Shown: positions 51,661-61,163 of the stretch, piece after piece
Position numbering within the stretch: position 1 is the first letter of the stretch
Layout: every line of letters starts with the position of its first letter
Origin: Priestia megaterium
GTDB taxonomy: Bacteria > Bacillota > Bacilli > Bacillales > Bacillaceae_H
Direction: 5' to 3'
NCBI RefSeq assembly: GCF_023824195.1
Contig: NZ_CP085442.1
Location: 1,526,001 to 1,590,000, forward strand
DNA length: 64,000 nucleotides
The notes under the pieces: generated by a model
Told to the model about the DNA's origin: nothing
The model's database searches: none
The model's input: only the letters and a program-made list of their open reading frames with translations
Position numbers and translations under genes: made by a program

Positions 51661-52512
51661 ATGAAAAAACCGATATTCCTGCTTTTGCTGTTGTTCATCC
51701 TCGCCATAACAGGATGTTCTAATTCCCTATCTAGTGCCGATAGTAAAGAAGCTAAAATTAAAATAGGCATCCGAAGCTCTGAACTTAGGACGTGGGAATT
51801 TATAAAAGAGAAAGCAAAAAAACAAGGGCTGGATATAGAACTTGTGAATTTTTCTTCAGCTTACGATCCTAATCAAGCCTTAGCTGAAGGAGAAATAGAT
51901 GTAAATGCGTTTCAGCACGTTGCGTATTTAGATTCATTTAATCAAAAGAACGGAACGGATATTGTGCCAATCGGAACGACGATCATTGCGCCTCTAGGTC
52001 TTTATTCCGAAAAATATAAATCATTAAAAGACATTCCAAATGGTGCTCAAATTGCTGTTCCAAATGATCCTTCCAACTGGGGAAGAGCATTAGTTTTGCT
52101 GCAAGAAGCGGATTTAATTACGGTGGTCGAAGGCTTTGACGGTAACGGAGGAGAGGATAAAATTAAAAGCAACCCTAAAAATTTAAAGATTGTTCCCGTC
52201 GATTCTGCAAGCACTCCCCGCGTTATGCAAGATACCGCGGCTTCCATTATTAACAACGGTGTAGCTGTGGAAGCGGGTCTAAGCTTAAAGGACGCACTTA
52301 TTCATGAAAATAAAACAGCGAAGCCCTATATTAATGTCATCGCTGCAAGAAAAAAAGATCAGGATAAAGCGTATTTAAAGAAGCTAGTAAAAGTGTATCA
52401 ATCAAAAAATACGGCTGCCTTTATTAAAAAAGCATACAAAGGAAATTATATTCCGACGTTTATTAGTTTGAAAGAATTGAATACGTACAAAGACACGTAT
52501 AAAACAAAATAA
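51661..52512 (+). CDS. Second MetQ/NlpA-family binding lipoprotein
   Basis: A 283-residue lipoprotein with lipobox AITGC near residue 19. The core motifs EIDVNAFQHVAYLD and QIAVPNDPSNWGRAL match the upstream binding protein, but overall the two differ, so the transporter probably has two ligand specificities. GGGGAG precedes ATG 51661. It lies 22 bases before the monooxygenase. Confidence 0.85.
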   Translation: MKKPIFLLLLLFILAITGCSNSLSSADSKEAKIKIGIRSSELRTWEFIKEKAKKQGLDIELVNFSSAYDPNQALAEGEIDVNAFQHVAYLDSFNQKNGTDIVPIGTTIIAPLGLYSEKYKSLKDIPNGAQIAVPNDPSNWGRALVLLQEADLITVVEGFDGNGGEDKIKSNPKNLKIVPVDSASTPRVMQDTAASIINNGVAVEAGLSLKDALIHENKTAKPYINVIAARKKDQDKAYLKKLVKVYQSKNTAAFIKKAYKGNYIPTFISLKELNTYKDTYKTK

Positions 52513-52534
52513 GTACTAAATAGGGGGTGGAAAA

Positions 52535-53884
52535 ATGGCCAAGGAACGAAAAATGAAACTTGCCGCTTATTTGATTGGCACAGGCATGCATGTAGCTTCA
52601 TGGCGTCATCCTGATTCAAAGCCTAACGCAAGTATCGACGTTTCTGTGTATCAAAAGCTTGCACAAACCGCTGAAAGAGGAAAATTTGATATCGCATTTA
52701 TTGCCGACAGTTTAGCAGTAAATACGGAGTCACATCCTCAGATTTTAAATCGATTTGATCCTATTGTAATCATTACAGCAATGGCAGCAGCTACTGAGAA
52801 AATTGGCATTGTTGCCACATCTTCAACTACTTACAATGAACCTTATACACTAGCGCGACAGTTCGCCTCTGTCGATCATGTAAGTGGAGGGAGGGCGGGC
52901 TGGAATGTTGTGACGACAGCAGATGCAACAGGTGAAACGGCGTTAAACTTTAGCCGGGATACTCATTGGGAACATGATCACCGTTATGAACGTGCGGAAG
53001 AATTTATTGATGTTGTTCAAGGGTTATGGGATTCGTGGGAAGATGCTGCCTTTTTATATGATAAAGAAAACGGAGCGTTTTTTGATGCTAAAAAGGTACA
53101 TGAACTTAACTATAAAGGTAAGTATTTTTCTGTAAAAGGGCCGTTAAATATCGCTCGTTCCGTCCAAGGACAGCCAGTTATCGTTCAGGCCGGTTCTTCT
53201 GAGCCGGGACAGCGCTTAGCGGCAAGAACGGCAGAAGTGGTATTTGCTCACCGAGATAACATAGAAGAAGCCAAAAGTTTTTATAAATCCCTTAAATCAA
53301 GGCTTTCTGAATACAATAGAACAGAAGCGGATTTACATATTCTTCACGGCATTTCCCCTATTGTAGGAGAAACAGAAGAAGAAGCGATTCAAAAATACAA
53401 CGATTTACAAAAGCTAGTGAATCCGTATGAAGGATTAAAGTTCGTTTCTGGGTATATGGGGAACGTTGATTTTACGAAGTATACCCTTAATACTCCTGCA
53501 TCAGAGGTGGAGTTTTCATCGGTGAATGGCATCCAAAGTCAGTTTGATGAAATGCTAAGAATTATAGCGAAAGAAAAACTAACGGTAGGGGATCTTTACA
53601 CGCGATTTTTCGGTGCTGCAAGAAGAGATAACTTTGTAGGGACCCCCATTCAAATTGCGGACGAAATGGAAAAATGGTTTCAGGAAAAAGCAGCGGACGG
53701 ATTTATGCTGCAGTTTCCTTTGCTTCCAGCTGGCTTAGATGATTTTGTGAATTTTGTTGTACCAATCTTACAAGAAAGAGGTTTGTTTCGGATAGACTAC
53801 GAAGGAAACACTTTAAGAGATCATTTGGAGCTTAAGAAACCTAGAAATAGGTTTGTTGGTGAAAGTGTAAGACCTATAGTGTAG
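52535..53884 (+). CDS. LLM-class FMN-dependent monooxygenase
   Basis: A 449-residue flavin monooxygenase of the NtaA/SnaA/DszA branch: DIAFIADSLAV, YNEPYTLARQFASVDHVSGGRAGWN (flavin site), NFSRDTHWEHDHRYERAEEF, and QAGSSEPGQRLAARTAEVVFA. Relatives use FMNH2 to oxidise organosulfur compounds (YxeK and YtnJ types) or aminopolycarboxylates. In this operon it would cut the C-S bond of a sulfur source brought in by the Met-type ABC transporter. A flavin reductase is not in the operon. GGGGGTGG precedes ATG 52535. Confidence 0.85.
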   Translation: MAKERKMKLAAYLIGTGMHVASWRHPDSKPNASIDVSVYQKLAQTAERGKFDIAFIADSLAVNTESHPQILNRFDPIVIITAMAAATEKIGIVATSSTTYNEPYTLARQFASVDHVSGGRAGWNVVTTADATGETALNFSRDTHWEHDHRYERAEEFIDVVQGLWDSWEDAAFLYDKENGAFFDAKKVHELNYKGKYFSVKGPLNIARSVQGQPVIVQAGSSEPGQRLAARTAEVVFAHRDNIEEAKSFYKSLKSRLSEYNRTEADLHILHGISPIVGETEEEAIQKYNDLQKLVNPYEGLKFVSGYMGNVDFTKYTLNTPASEVEFSSVNGIQSQFDEMLRIIAKEKLTVGDLYTRFFGAARRDNFVGTPIQIADEMEKWFQEKAADGFMLQFPLLPAGLDDFVNFVVPILQERGLFRIDYEGNTLRDHLELKKPRNRFVGESVRPIV

Positions 53885-53886
53885 AG

Positions 53887-53920
53887 AAGAATGCTGCCTT
53901 ATAGCAGCATTCTTTTCTTT
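53887..53920 (+). terminator. Terminator after the monooxygenase operon
   Basis: AGAATGCTGC pairs with GCAGCATTCT, then TTTCTTT. Confidence 0.85.
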
Positions 53921-54083
53921 GTGAATTTAATCGGTTAAGAAACGAAAGTTTAACATATGATAAATATCTTACTAGTCTAATTAATCGTACATTTTAGTTC
54001 TTAAAAGGTCTTTTGAAAAATCCTCATAAAAATATGATAAAATCGGATAGGATATATATTTCGAGGAAGGAAAGTGTTTTTTT

Positions 54084-54830
54084 ATGATTATTGGTAACGA
54101 ACAAGATTTAGAAAGTTTACGTAAAATTGGACGCATCGTTGCACTTGCACGCGAAGAGATGAAAAACCAAGCAAAAGCTGGCATGACAACGAAAGAGCTT
54201 GATATGATCGGTAAAAAAATATTGGATGAACACGGTGCTACTTCTGCACCTGAAAAAGAATATAATTTCCCAGGTGTAACGTGCATTAGTGTAAACGAAG
54301 AAGTGGCTCACGGTATTCCGGGAGATCGAGTATTACAAGATGGCGATTTAGTAAATGTGGATGTATCTGCCGTACTTGATGGCTATTATTCAGATACGGG
54401 CATTTCATTTGTCATTGGGCAAGACGAAGAAAAAGAAAAGCTGTGCCAAGCTGCAGTTGATGCATTTTGGGCAGCCATGAAAAAAGTAAAAGCTGGTTCA
54501 AAACAAAATCAAATTGGTCGTGCTGTATCTAACTTTGCACACAAAAACGGATATGCTGTTATTGAGAACTTAACAGGTCATGGTGTTGGCCGCAGCTTGC
54601 ATGACGCTCCTAACCACATTTTAAACTATTATGATCCAATGGATAAAGCACTTTTGAAAAAAGGTCTTGTTATTGCTGTCGAGCCATTTATTTCTATGAA
54701 AGCTGATCATATCATTGAACGCGGAGACGACGGCTGGACATTTGTTACGCCGGATAATAGTCTTGTGGCACAATGTGAACATACCATTGTTGTCACAAAT
54801 GGTGAACCAATTATTCTAACTGAACTATGA
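54084..54830 (+). CDS. map: Methionine aminopeptidase, type I
   Basis: A 248-residue enzyme removing the N-terminal Met from proteins. Metal ligands are visible: Asp in VNVDVSAVLDGYYSDTGISF (two Asp), His in LTGHGVGRSLHD, Glu in IAVEPFIS and the C-terminal Glu in QCEHTIVV. SVNEEVAHGIPGDR forms the substrate pocket. It resembles B. subtilis YflG (MapB) rather than the ribosomal-operon enzyme, since it stands alone. Start ATG 54084. Confidence 0.93.
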   Translation: MIIGNEQDLESLRKIGRIVALAREEMKNQAKAGMTTKELDMIGKKILDEHGATSAPEKEYNFPGVTCISVNEEVAHGIPGDRVLQDGDLVNVDVSAVLDGYYSDTGISFVIGQDEEKEKLCQAAVDAFWAAMKKVKAGSKQNQIGRAVSNFAHKNGYAVIENLTGHGVGRSLHDAPNHILNYYDPMDKALLKKGLVIAVEPFISMKADHIIERGDDGWTFVTPDNSLVAQCEHTIVVTNGEPIILTEL

Positions 54831-54884
54831 GAGTGCAGCATATTACCCCACGCACCTGCTAATTTCTAAAGATTTTATTAGCAA

Positions 54885-54934
54885 AAGCTACCTCACTGCA
54901 ATGATCGTTCATTGCAGTGAGGTGGCTTTTTTCA
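54885..54934 (+). terminator. Terminator after map
   Basis: CCTCACTGCAATGA pairs with TCATTGCAGTGAGG, extended by AGC/GCT, then a T-run. Confidence 0.92.
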
Positions 54935-55093
54935 GGAAAACTTAAAATGTAACTTCTTATTCAAGTGGTCTGCTCCGCATCAAGTAGACACTAGTAAAAA
55001 ACTACACAGATATTTCGATGTTGATTAATTAATAAAACTCCCTTCGTTCGAATAATAGACAGATATTATATACTTTGTTCTCGGAACCTGTGT

Positions 55094-56026
55094 TTACACG
55101 TTACCTGTTAAATAACGATGGATAGAAGTAAACACTTTTTCTCTTATCAGCTCTTTTTCATTAAATAAATGATGTTTTCCATTCTCTATAAGTTCAATAT
55201 CTATATTTGGAAACTTCTTCAGTAAGAAACCAACATTATACCTCCAATCCACTGTTGTATCTTTTTTTCCTTGAAGGATGAGAATAGGAATAGGACTGGG
55301 GCTCCCTTCCTTAATTAATTCATTCCATCTTATCAAGGCTTCTACCCAACCGAGGGGGAGCTGATCATACTGTAACGGATCATTCTTCACAAAATGCAAA
55401 AACTTTGAATCTGATGAATTGTTTCGAATTATCCTTTTCAAATTCGTGGTGAACACTTTTAAGAACTTTATACAAATGGTGATTGCATTCCAGTGATAAG
55501 GACGAACGAGGGGACAGACAAGGACCGCCTTTCGAACTTGAGATGCTTCATGGTTATTCAGTATATAATCGACTGCAGCAGCAGCGCCAGTACTATGAGC
55601 TACAATATAGATAGGTAGAGAGCTTGAAGACAGGTGTCTACGCATGACTTCTCGAATACTTTCTACATAGAGAGAAAACTCCGATACGGCTCCTCGTTCT
55701 CCTGTTGACAATCCATGTCCTGGTAAATCAAATGTCAACACATGAAACCCTTTTTGAATCAAAAAACGAATAACCGTACTTAGTACTCCAGCATGATCAT
55801 AATAGCCATGAAGAAGGAGTATATGAGCTTTTATCTGTAAGGGACGAAAAGATTGGATAAACAACCGTTCATGAGCAACCGTTTCAAATCCGTAGCGATA
55901 CATTAGCCCCTCTGTTGGAAGATTGTAAAACTCACTGTAACGTTTCATATTTTCAGTCATGGGGCGTGAATCGTATGTAAAAAGCAAATGCTGATCGTTT
56001 TGAATATTTTTAATAACTTGTTTCAT
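55094..56026 (-). CDS. Alpha/beta hydrolase, lysophospholipase/S33-like
   Basis: A 310-residue serine hydrolase. The oxyanion region is LLLHGYYDHAG, the nucleophile elbow is IVAHSTGAAAAVDY (Ser), the acid lies in LILQGKKDTTVDW and the His in IENGKHHLFNE. No signal peptide. It resembles monoglyceride lipase-like serine aminopeptidase S33 proteins; substrate unknown. It is the first of several isolated genes in an AT-rich stretch. Confidence 0.8.
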   Translation of the reverse strand: MKQVIKNIQNDQHLLFTYDSRPMTENMKRYSEFYNLPTEGLMYRYGFETVAHERLFIQSFRPLQIKAHILLLHGYYDHAGVLSTVIRFLIQKGFHVLTFDLPGHGLSTGERGAVSEFSLYVESIREVMRRHLSSSSLPIYIVAHSTGAAAAVDYILNNHEASQVRKAVLVCPLVRPYHWNAITICIKFLKVFTTNLKRIIRNNSSDSKFLHFVKNDPLQYDQLPLGWVEALIRWNELIKEGSPSPIPILILQGKKDTTVDWRYNVGFLLKKFPNIDIELIENGKHHLFNEKELIREKVFTSIHRYLTGNV

Positions 56027-56144
56027 ATTCCACCTCTGTATCTCAGTAATTTATCTCATTGAATAATATTATATTCCCCATTTAATAACAGAAAATGAAG
56101 AACCAAATGATTGTATTAGAGAATAAAAAGTTTAAGTAAGTTTG

Positions 56145-56189
56145 AAAAGCCCCTAGATTTAACAAAAATCTAGGGGCTTTTATTTTTTG
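56145..56189 (+). terminator. Strong hairpin terminator, plus strand
   Basis: AAAAGCCCCTAGATTT pairs with AAATCTAGGGGCTTTT, followed by ATTTTTTG. No plus-strand gene directly precedes it; on the minus strand it follows the small membrane gene at 56301 and may terminate that. Confidence 0.85.
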
Positions 56190-56300
56190 TAATCAGCATG
56201 GTGAACTATTAATACAGGTGTACATTAAGTATATTATTCCCATAATTAAACTGATCGTTAGTCTTTAATTTATATATCGTAGAGAAAGTATGAGTGTCTA

Positions 56301-56516
56301 TTATTGGTTAGATAAACCGTTTTTCATTTGGCTTCTACTCTTCATTGTTTGCATGGTTGGAGATGCCATTTTGTTCCCCGTCCCTCTTATTAGCCAAATG
56401 GCCAAAGTCCCAATTCCTACACCTAAAAGTGAAAGTAGTATGCCTCTGTTATTATTTCTCTTTCCAAACATTCCATTAAAATTAAATAAAGAAGTTAGCC
56501 ACTGTAAGTTGTTCAT
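56301..56516 (-). CDS. Small membrane protein, 71 residues
   Basis: One hydrophobic segment (GILLSLLGVGIGTLAIWLI) between a polar Asn-rich N-terminus and a basic, Met/Ser-rich tail. AGAGGGA lies 8 bases before ATG 56516, and a strong hairpin follows, supporting this strand over the overlapping plus-strand frame. It resembles small Bacillus proteins of unknown function. Confidence 0.6.
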   Translation of the reverse strand: MNNLQWLTSLFNFNGMFGKRNNNRGILLSLLGVGIGTLAIWLIRGTGNKMASPTMQTMKSRSQMKNGLSNQ

Positions 56517-56709
56517 TATGCAAATCCCTCTTTTATAGTTGTTTGAAAGAAACCGTTCTTCCAACGGCTTTATTTTTTGACGATGTTACTTATATATACG
56601 CGGAAAATGATACTATCCCTATTTGGGATTTTAAATTATTACCTGTAATTATTAAAAGAATAATGTGGATCTTAATAGATATACGACTACTGTAAGGGGT
56701 GAAGAATAA

Positions 56710-57256
56710 GTGAAGAAAATATTTATTTGGTCTCCTATCAACCATTTTATCAGTAGGGTTTCTTTTTGGTTGTAATGATAAAAAGGATGAAGCTGAACCT
56801 GATCCAACTGAAGAACCTTCTGAACAAAAGGCAGAAAATGCTCGTAACAACAATGGACCACGAGATGTTGGATACCAACCCGATAGGGATCAGAATGATA
56901 ATTTAGATAATGATAACCAAATACGATTAGAGGTAGCGGATGAGGCTGCAGATCGTATTGCTAAATTAGACGAAGTAGACAGTGCGAACGTGATCGTTAC
57001 AAACCAAAATGCCTATGTGGCAGTTGTTTTACAGGATGGAACAAAAGGAGAAGTAACAGATCGTTTAGAAAAGAAGATTGCAGATCAAGTAAGAGCTACA
57101 GATCCAGATATTCGGGACGTATTTGTATCATCCAATCCTGATTTCGTGAATCGTATGAAAGATTATGGAAATAAAATTAATAAAGGTGCTCCAGTAAAAG
57201 GGTTATTTGAAGAGTTTACTGAAACCGTTCGAAGAGTATTTCCTAACGCTCGTTAA
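56710..57256 (+). pseudogene. YhcN/YlaJ-family spore lipoprotein, frameshifted in signal peptide
   Basis: From 56732 on the frame reads LLSTILSVGFLFGC (lipobox), an acidic linker, then EVADEAADRIAKLDEVDSA and VNRMKDYGNKIN to VFPNAR. This matches the YhcN family of forespore lipoproteins along its length. No start codon exists in that frame after the TGA at 56711. The only plausible start, GTG 56710 behind AAGGGG, encodes KKIFIW in the neighbouring frame and then hits TAA near 56775. One extra base between about 56725 and 56735 explains both. It is a recent frameshift or a sequencing error; the rest is intact. Confidence 0.78.
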
Positions 57257-57298
57257 ATAAAAACGATTAAGCGTAACAAGTCAATTTACTATGTTCTA

Positions 57299-57338
57299 GA
57301 AAAGGAAACCTCCTTATAAATTAAGGAGGTTTCCTATG
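57299..57338 (+). terminator. Terminator after the yhcN-like gene
   Basis: AAGGAAACCTCCTTA pairs with TAAGGAGGTTTCCT. Confidence 0.85.
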
Positions 57339-57482
57339 TATTTATCTCTACGTTAAATGTAATATTCTAACAATTATTTTGTGTTCAACTCTTTTTGTCG
57401 TCGTAAAAACACAGTTCATATAACAGGTTCCTCTTCAGAAAAAAAATCTTACATATAACTAAAAAGTAAGGAGAAAATGTTT

Positions 57483-58025
57483 ATGGATTATAAAGTATTT
57501 AGGACAATCAATCAACTGGCTGGTCGCTATTCTTCATTAGATATGCTGATGATATTGATTTCAAAAAAGGTTCGTTATGTTTTCATGTTTGTGTTGATTT
57601 TTATGTGGTTTCGAAACTATTCACAAAAAAAAGTGACATTATATGCAGTGATATCTGCGGCCTTTACGTTATTTATTAATACGTTGATTAAATGTTTTTA
57701 TTTTAAGCCTCGTCCATTTATGGAGCGCCGTGTCGGTATACTCATTCCTTCAAAGATGGATTCTTCATTCTTAAGTAAACATACGTTGCTTGCTTTTGCT
57801 GTATCCACTTCTATCTTTCTCCATAAACGTATTCTTGGGTCAGTTATGTTGGGATTGTCCTTGTTAACGGGATTCTCAAGGATTTGGCTAGGACATCATT
57901 ATCCTTCTGATATTATCCGAAGCGTCTTCATTGGTAGCTTGACAAGCACTATCGTTGACAAATTCCCAGGTGCTTTAAAGGTAATGAAACGAAAAATAAA
58001 AGTATCATCATGTTCCAATATATAA
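57483..58025 (+). CDS. PAP2-family phosphatase, BcrC-like
   Basis: A 180-residue membrane protein with about five hydrophobic segments, like BcrC undecaprenyl pyrophosphate phosphatases. Motif 1 is KCFYFKPRP (KX6RP) and motif 3 is SRIWLGHHYPSD (SRX5HX3D), both intact. Motif 2 reads SFLSKHT, where SFPSDH or PSGH is usual; the His is kept. It may recycle the lipid carrier and give bacitracin tolerance, or act on another lipid phosphate. ATG 57483 is better spaced from AAGGAG than ATG 57477. Confidence 0.8.
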   Translation: MDYKVFRTINQLAGRYSSLDMLMILISKKVRYVFMFVLIFMWFRNYSQKKVTLYAVISAAFTLFINTLIKCFYFKPRPFMERRVGILIPSKMDSSFLSKHTLLAFAVSTSIFLHKRILGSVMLGLSLLTGFSRIWLGHHYPSDIIRSVFIGSLTSTIVDKFPGALKVMKRKIKVSSCSNI

Positions 58026-58317
58026 ATGAAGCGTTTTGAATATCTAATTGTGGTAGACTCGGTTCTGGATTAGCTTTATAAGTCACATTGTTTATCCTTT
58101 TAGTGATTATTATATAGTTGTTATGGTGGAGACTTTTGTGGATAGTGATGATAATAAGCTAAAGCGGCTAAGGGATTTTCCGAAGCGTCTTATTTTTAAT
58201 TGTGAAATATATATTCAGACTGATGAGCTGAGCAACCTTATCAGTCTTCGTAGTTTATCATCCGTTCTTATACATATGAGATTTTAGGATTCTTCATTTT
58301 TTAAGTGCCTTTTAGCT

Positions 58318-59091
58318 TTATAAACTGGATTTATTTAAGACAAACCCTGTAATTAGTTCATTAAACTGAATCCCTTTTTTTGTAGGCAGTTGGTGACCCT
58401 GCTGTGTAAAAATAAAGAATTCAGCATGTTTACATTTATTTTTATACTCTTTCATATAGCGGATAGTCCAATCCTTTTTTCCACCATACATAAACAACAA
58501 AGGTACTGTTAAACGATGAAGTTTGTCTAAACAGTTATATTGTAATGAATGATTATAATACTGATACCATGATTCTTGATCGGCTTTTTTCATATAATTA
58601 ACTAGGTTTCTTCTTAGTGTCTTGTCTCTGGTATGACTTCTAGCAATGCTTGTTATTAATATATTTAGGTGTTCTCTTACCATATATAATCCTATTTTAT
58701 GTAATAATTGTCCAGGCATATCTCTTACTATAGGATATGCTCCTGAGAAAATTAATAATTCTATTCTATCGGAATGATAAATAGCAAGCTCTTGAGCAAT
58801 TAGACAGCCAGCAGAATAGCCACATATAATGGCCTTGTTTAAATGTAATGCATCCATAAAGCGTAATATTTCGTTTGCGTAGAAGGGAATTGATACAGTT
58901 TGTGCAGCTTTTGGGCTTTGTCCATGACCACTTAAATCAGGAAAGATGACTCTCATATGCTTGGATAAATCGTATTGATAGTAAAACACTTTATTTCCCA
59001 TCCCAGGTGGATGAATAAAGATGATAGGTATACCCTGTCCATACTCTTCATAATACAAATATTGATTAGTGTCTATTTCAACAAAAGGCAT
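58318..59091 (-). CDS. Alpha/beta hydrolase
   Basis: A 257-residue protein with HPPGMGNKVFYY (oxyanion), PDLSGHGQS, nucleophile elbow ICGYSAGCLIAQE (Ser), and a C-terminal His in TQQGHQLPTKK. It resembles the general alpha/beta hydrolase (haloperoxidase/MhpC-like) group. No operon partner or pathway context. An in-frame ATG at 59091 has a weak upstream AGAAAT-type site. Confidence 0.75.
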   Translation of the reverse strand: MPFVEIDTNQYLYYEEYGQGIPIIFIHPPGMGNKVFYYQYDLSKHMRVIFPDLSGHGQSPKAAQTVSIPFYANEILRFMDALHLNKAIICGYSAGCLIAQELAIYHSDRIELLIFSGAYPIVRDMPGQLLHKIGLYMVREHLNILITSIARSHTRDKTLRRNLVNYMKKADQESWYQYYNHSLQYNCLDKLHRLTVPLLFMYGGKKDWTIRYMKEYKNKCKHAEFFIFTQQGHQLPTKKGIQFNELITGFVLNKSSL

Positions 59092-59564
59092 GCTTATTTC
59101 TCACTCCAAAATCGATTAATAACTACTTTTTAGTTAAAGTTAATTCGGTTGATGAAAACTGAAATTTTTCTTCATCTTACATTTAACTTAATACAATTAA
59201 CTATTTGTTCTGTATTGTTTAATCTCAAATAACTTCTTTTAGTATTTAGTATGGGATTAGTATAGTGGCACTATACACACTAAAAAAGATTTAGATTTAA
59301 CAATTACTAATAAGATTTCCTATAATGTCCATTATACAGATTGGAAATAAATACTTTATACAGGCTAAAAATAGAAAAAACTGCTCTTATCTAAGCTTTA
59401 CTATCTATATAATTTGTAACGAAAAAACATACAAACAGAGTTAAGTTTTAATAATCAATGAAATTTTTAACTAGATATAATAATTTTGGAAAATACAACA
59501 AAAGATAAGGATAGGTTTCATTACGCTTTTCTATGCAACCTTACATAAAAGGAAGGAGCTGTCT
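59092..59564. other. AT-rich region before the germination operon
   Basis: About 470 bases without an ORF. It should carry a sigma-G-type promoter for the ger operon, but I could not define one. No repeat or hairpin of note. Confidence 0.4.
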
Positions 59565-61127
59565 ATGTTGTTTCGAAAGGTTCGAAGAAGATTCCATAAG
59601 CTAAAACAACTCTATACGGATCAACAGATTAACGAGCAACAAGTACTGCTTTCTTTAGACTTAGATGAAAACCTACAGGTTCTTCGCTCCATCTATCAGG
59701 ACTGTTTTGATGTAGTCTTTCGGACGTTTTTAATAGGTGGACAAACAAAAGCCGTCCTTATCTATATAGAGGGTTTATCTAATATTGAGGAGATTGATGA
59801 GAATGTTCTCGCCCCACTTACGTCAGAAACAGAAGAAAGGGTTCGTAGTTTACGTGAAATGTTAAAGAAAAAGATACACATTTCAAAGATGAAAGAAGTT
59901 AAGACGTTCGCAGATTGTATAGAGAATATCTCCATCGGGAACCCTGTGCTTTTCGTACAACATGAAGCATCTGGACTTGCCTTGGGGTTGGCAAAGTGGG
60001 AAAAGAGATCGATTGAAGAACCAACCGCAGAAAGTGTTGTACGGGGACCAAGGGAAGGTTTTGTGGAAACATTAGGAGTCAGTACTTCCCTCCTCCGACG
60101 GAAGATCAAAAGTCCTCACCTCAAAATGAAATCGATGAAAATCGGGAGTTATACTAACACCGATGTTGTAATTGCCTACATAGAAGGACTTGCGGATCAC
60201 ACCCTTATTGAGGAAGTCGAAAATCGATTGCAGCGCATCGAAATAGATAGTGTATTGGAAAGTGGATATATTGAAGAACTGATTGAAGACAATTCCTATT
60301 CTCCTTTTCCTCAACTTGTCAATACAGAACGGCCGGATGTAGCTGCTGCTAATCTCTTAGAGGGGCGTGTAGTGATTCTAGTGGATGGTACTCCTTTTGT
60401 CTTAATTGCGCCTATTAGTTTTTTTTCCCTACTTCAGTCGCCAGAAGACTATTACCAACGCTACATGATTAGTTCAATCATCCGCATTTTACGCTTTGTA
60501 TTTATGGTACTTTCTCTTCTTTTACCTTCGCTCTATGTAGCAGTCCTTACCTACCATCAAGAGATGGTGCCGACGGCCTTGCTGATTAGCGTGGCATCCT
60601 CACGGGAAAGTGTTCCCTTTCCAGCACTTGTTGAAGCATTAATGATGGAGGTTACATTTGAAGCACTACGTGAAGCAGGAGTCAGACTTCCAAAACAGGT
60701 CGGTGCCGCTGTTAGTATTGTCGGTGCTTTGGTCATCGGTCAAGCTGCAGTTCAGGCCGGTCTGGTTTCTGCTCCAATGGTCATTGTTGTTGCGATTACA
60801 GGAGTTTCGTCCTTTATGGTGCCACACTATACGCAAGGAATTGCGTTAAGAATGCTACGCTTTCCTATCATTCTGCTTGCTGGAACGTTGGGTTTGCTTG
60901 GAGTTATGCTTGGGGTGATTACAATCGTCGTTCACCTATGTACGTTGCGTTCTTTTGGGATTCCATACTTGACACCAATCGCTCCGATGAAGGGGCGTGA
61001 GTTGAAAGATGCCTTGATTCGAGCTCCATGGTGGAAAATGGACACACGCCCCCATTTAACCGGGGAGTTCAACTCATACCGACAGTCCCCTGGACAAAAA
61101 CCAAATTCCAGTAAAGGAGACGAATAG
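59565..61127 (+). CDS. Spore germination receptor A subunit (GerA/GerKA family)
   Basis: A 520-residue protein. The N-terminal half (about 1-280) is cytosolic, with DVVFRTFLIGG, VVRGPREGFVETL and LVDGTPFVLIAPISFF; then come about five membrane segments with PTALLISVASSRESVPFPALVEALMMEVTFE and the GAAVSIVGALVIGQAAVQAGLVS signature. A proline/lysine-rich tail follows. GerA A subunits form an inner-membrane ion channel that opens on nutrient sensing. GGAAGGAG precedes ATG 59565. First gene of an A-C-D-B-B operon. Confidence 0.94.
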   Translation: MLFRKVRRRFHKLKQLYTDQQINEQQVLLSLDLDENLQVLRSIYQDCFDVVFRTFLIGGQTKAVLIYIEGLSNIEEIDENVLAPLTSETEERVRSLREMLKKKIHISKMKEVKTFADCIENISIGNPVLFVQHEASGLALGLAKWEKRSIEEPTAESVVRGPREGFVETLGVSTSLLRRKIKSPHLKMKSMKIGSYTNTDVVIAYIEGLADHTLIEEVENRLQRIEIDSVLESGYIEELIEDNSYSPFPQLVNTERPDVAAANLLEGRVVILVDGTPFVLIAPISFFSLLQSPEDYYQRYMISSIIRILRFVFMVLSLLLPSLYVAVLTYHQEMVPTALLISVASSRESVPFPALVEALMMEVTFEALREAGVRLPKQVGAAVSIVGALVIGQAAVQAGLVSAPMVIVVAITGVSSFMVPHYTQGIALRMLRFPIILLAGTLGLLGVMLGVITIVVHLCTLRSFGIPYLTPIAPMKGRELKDALIRAPWWKMDTRPHLTGEFNSYRQSPGQKPNSSKGDE

Positions 61128-61163
61128 TAGAGTAAATACATGATGAGAAGGATGTGAACAAGA

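Noticed and set aside
56290..56538. Plus-strand 82-residue ORF with hydrophobic content
   Set aside because: It is the reverse of the small membrane protein at 56301-56516 (minus), which has the better ribosome binding site and a terminator.
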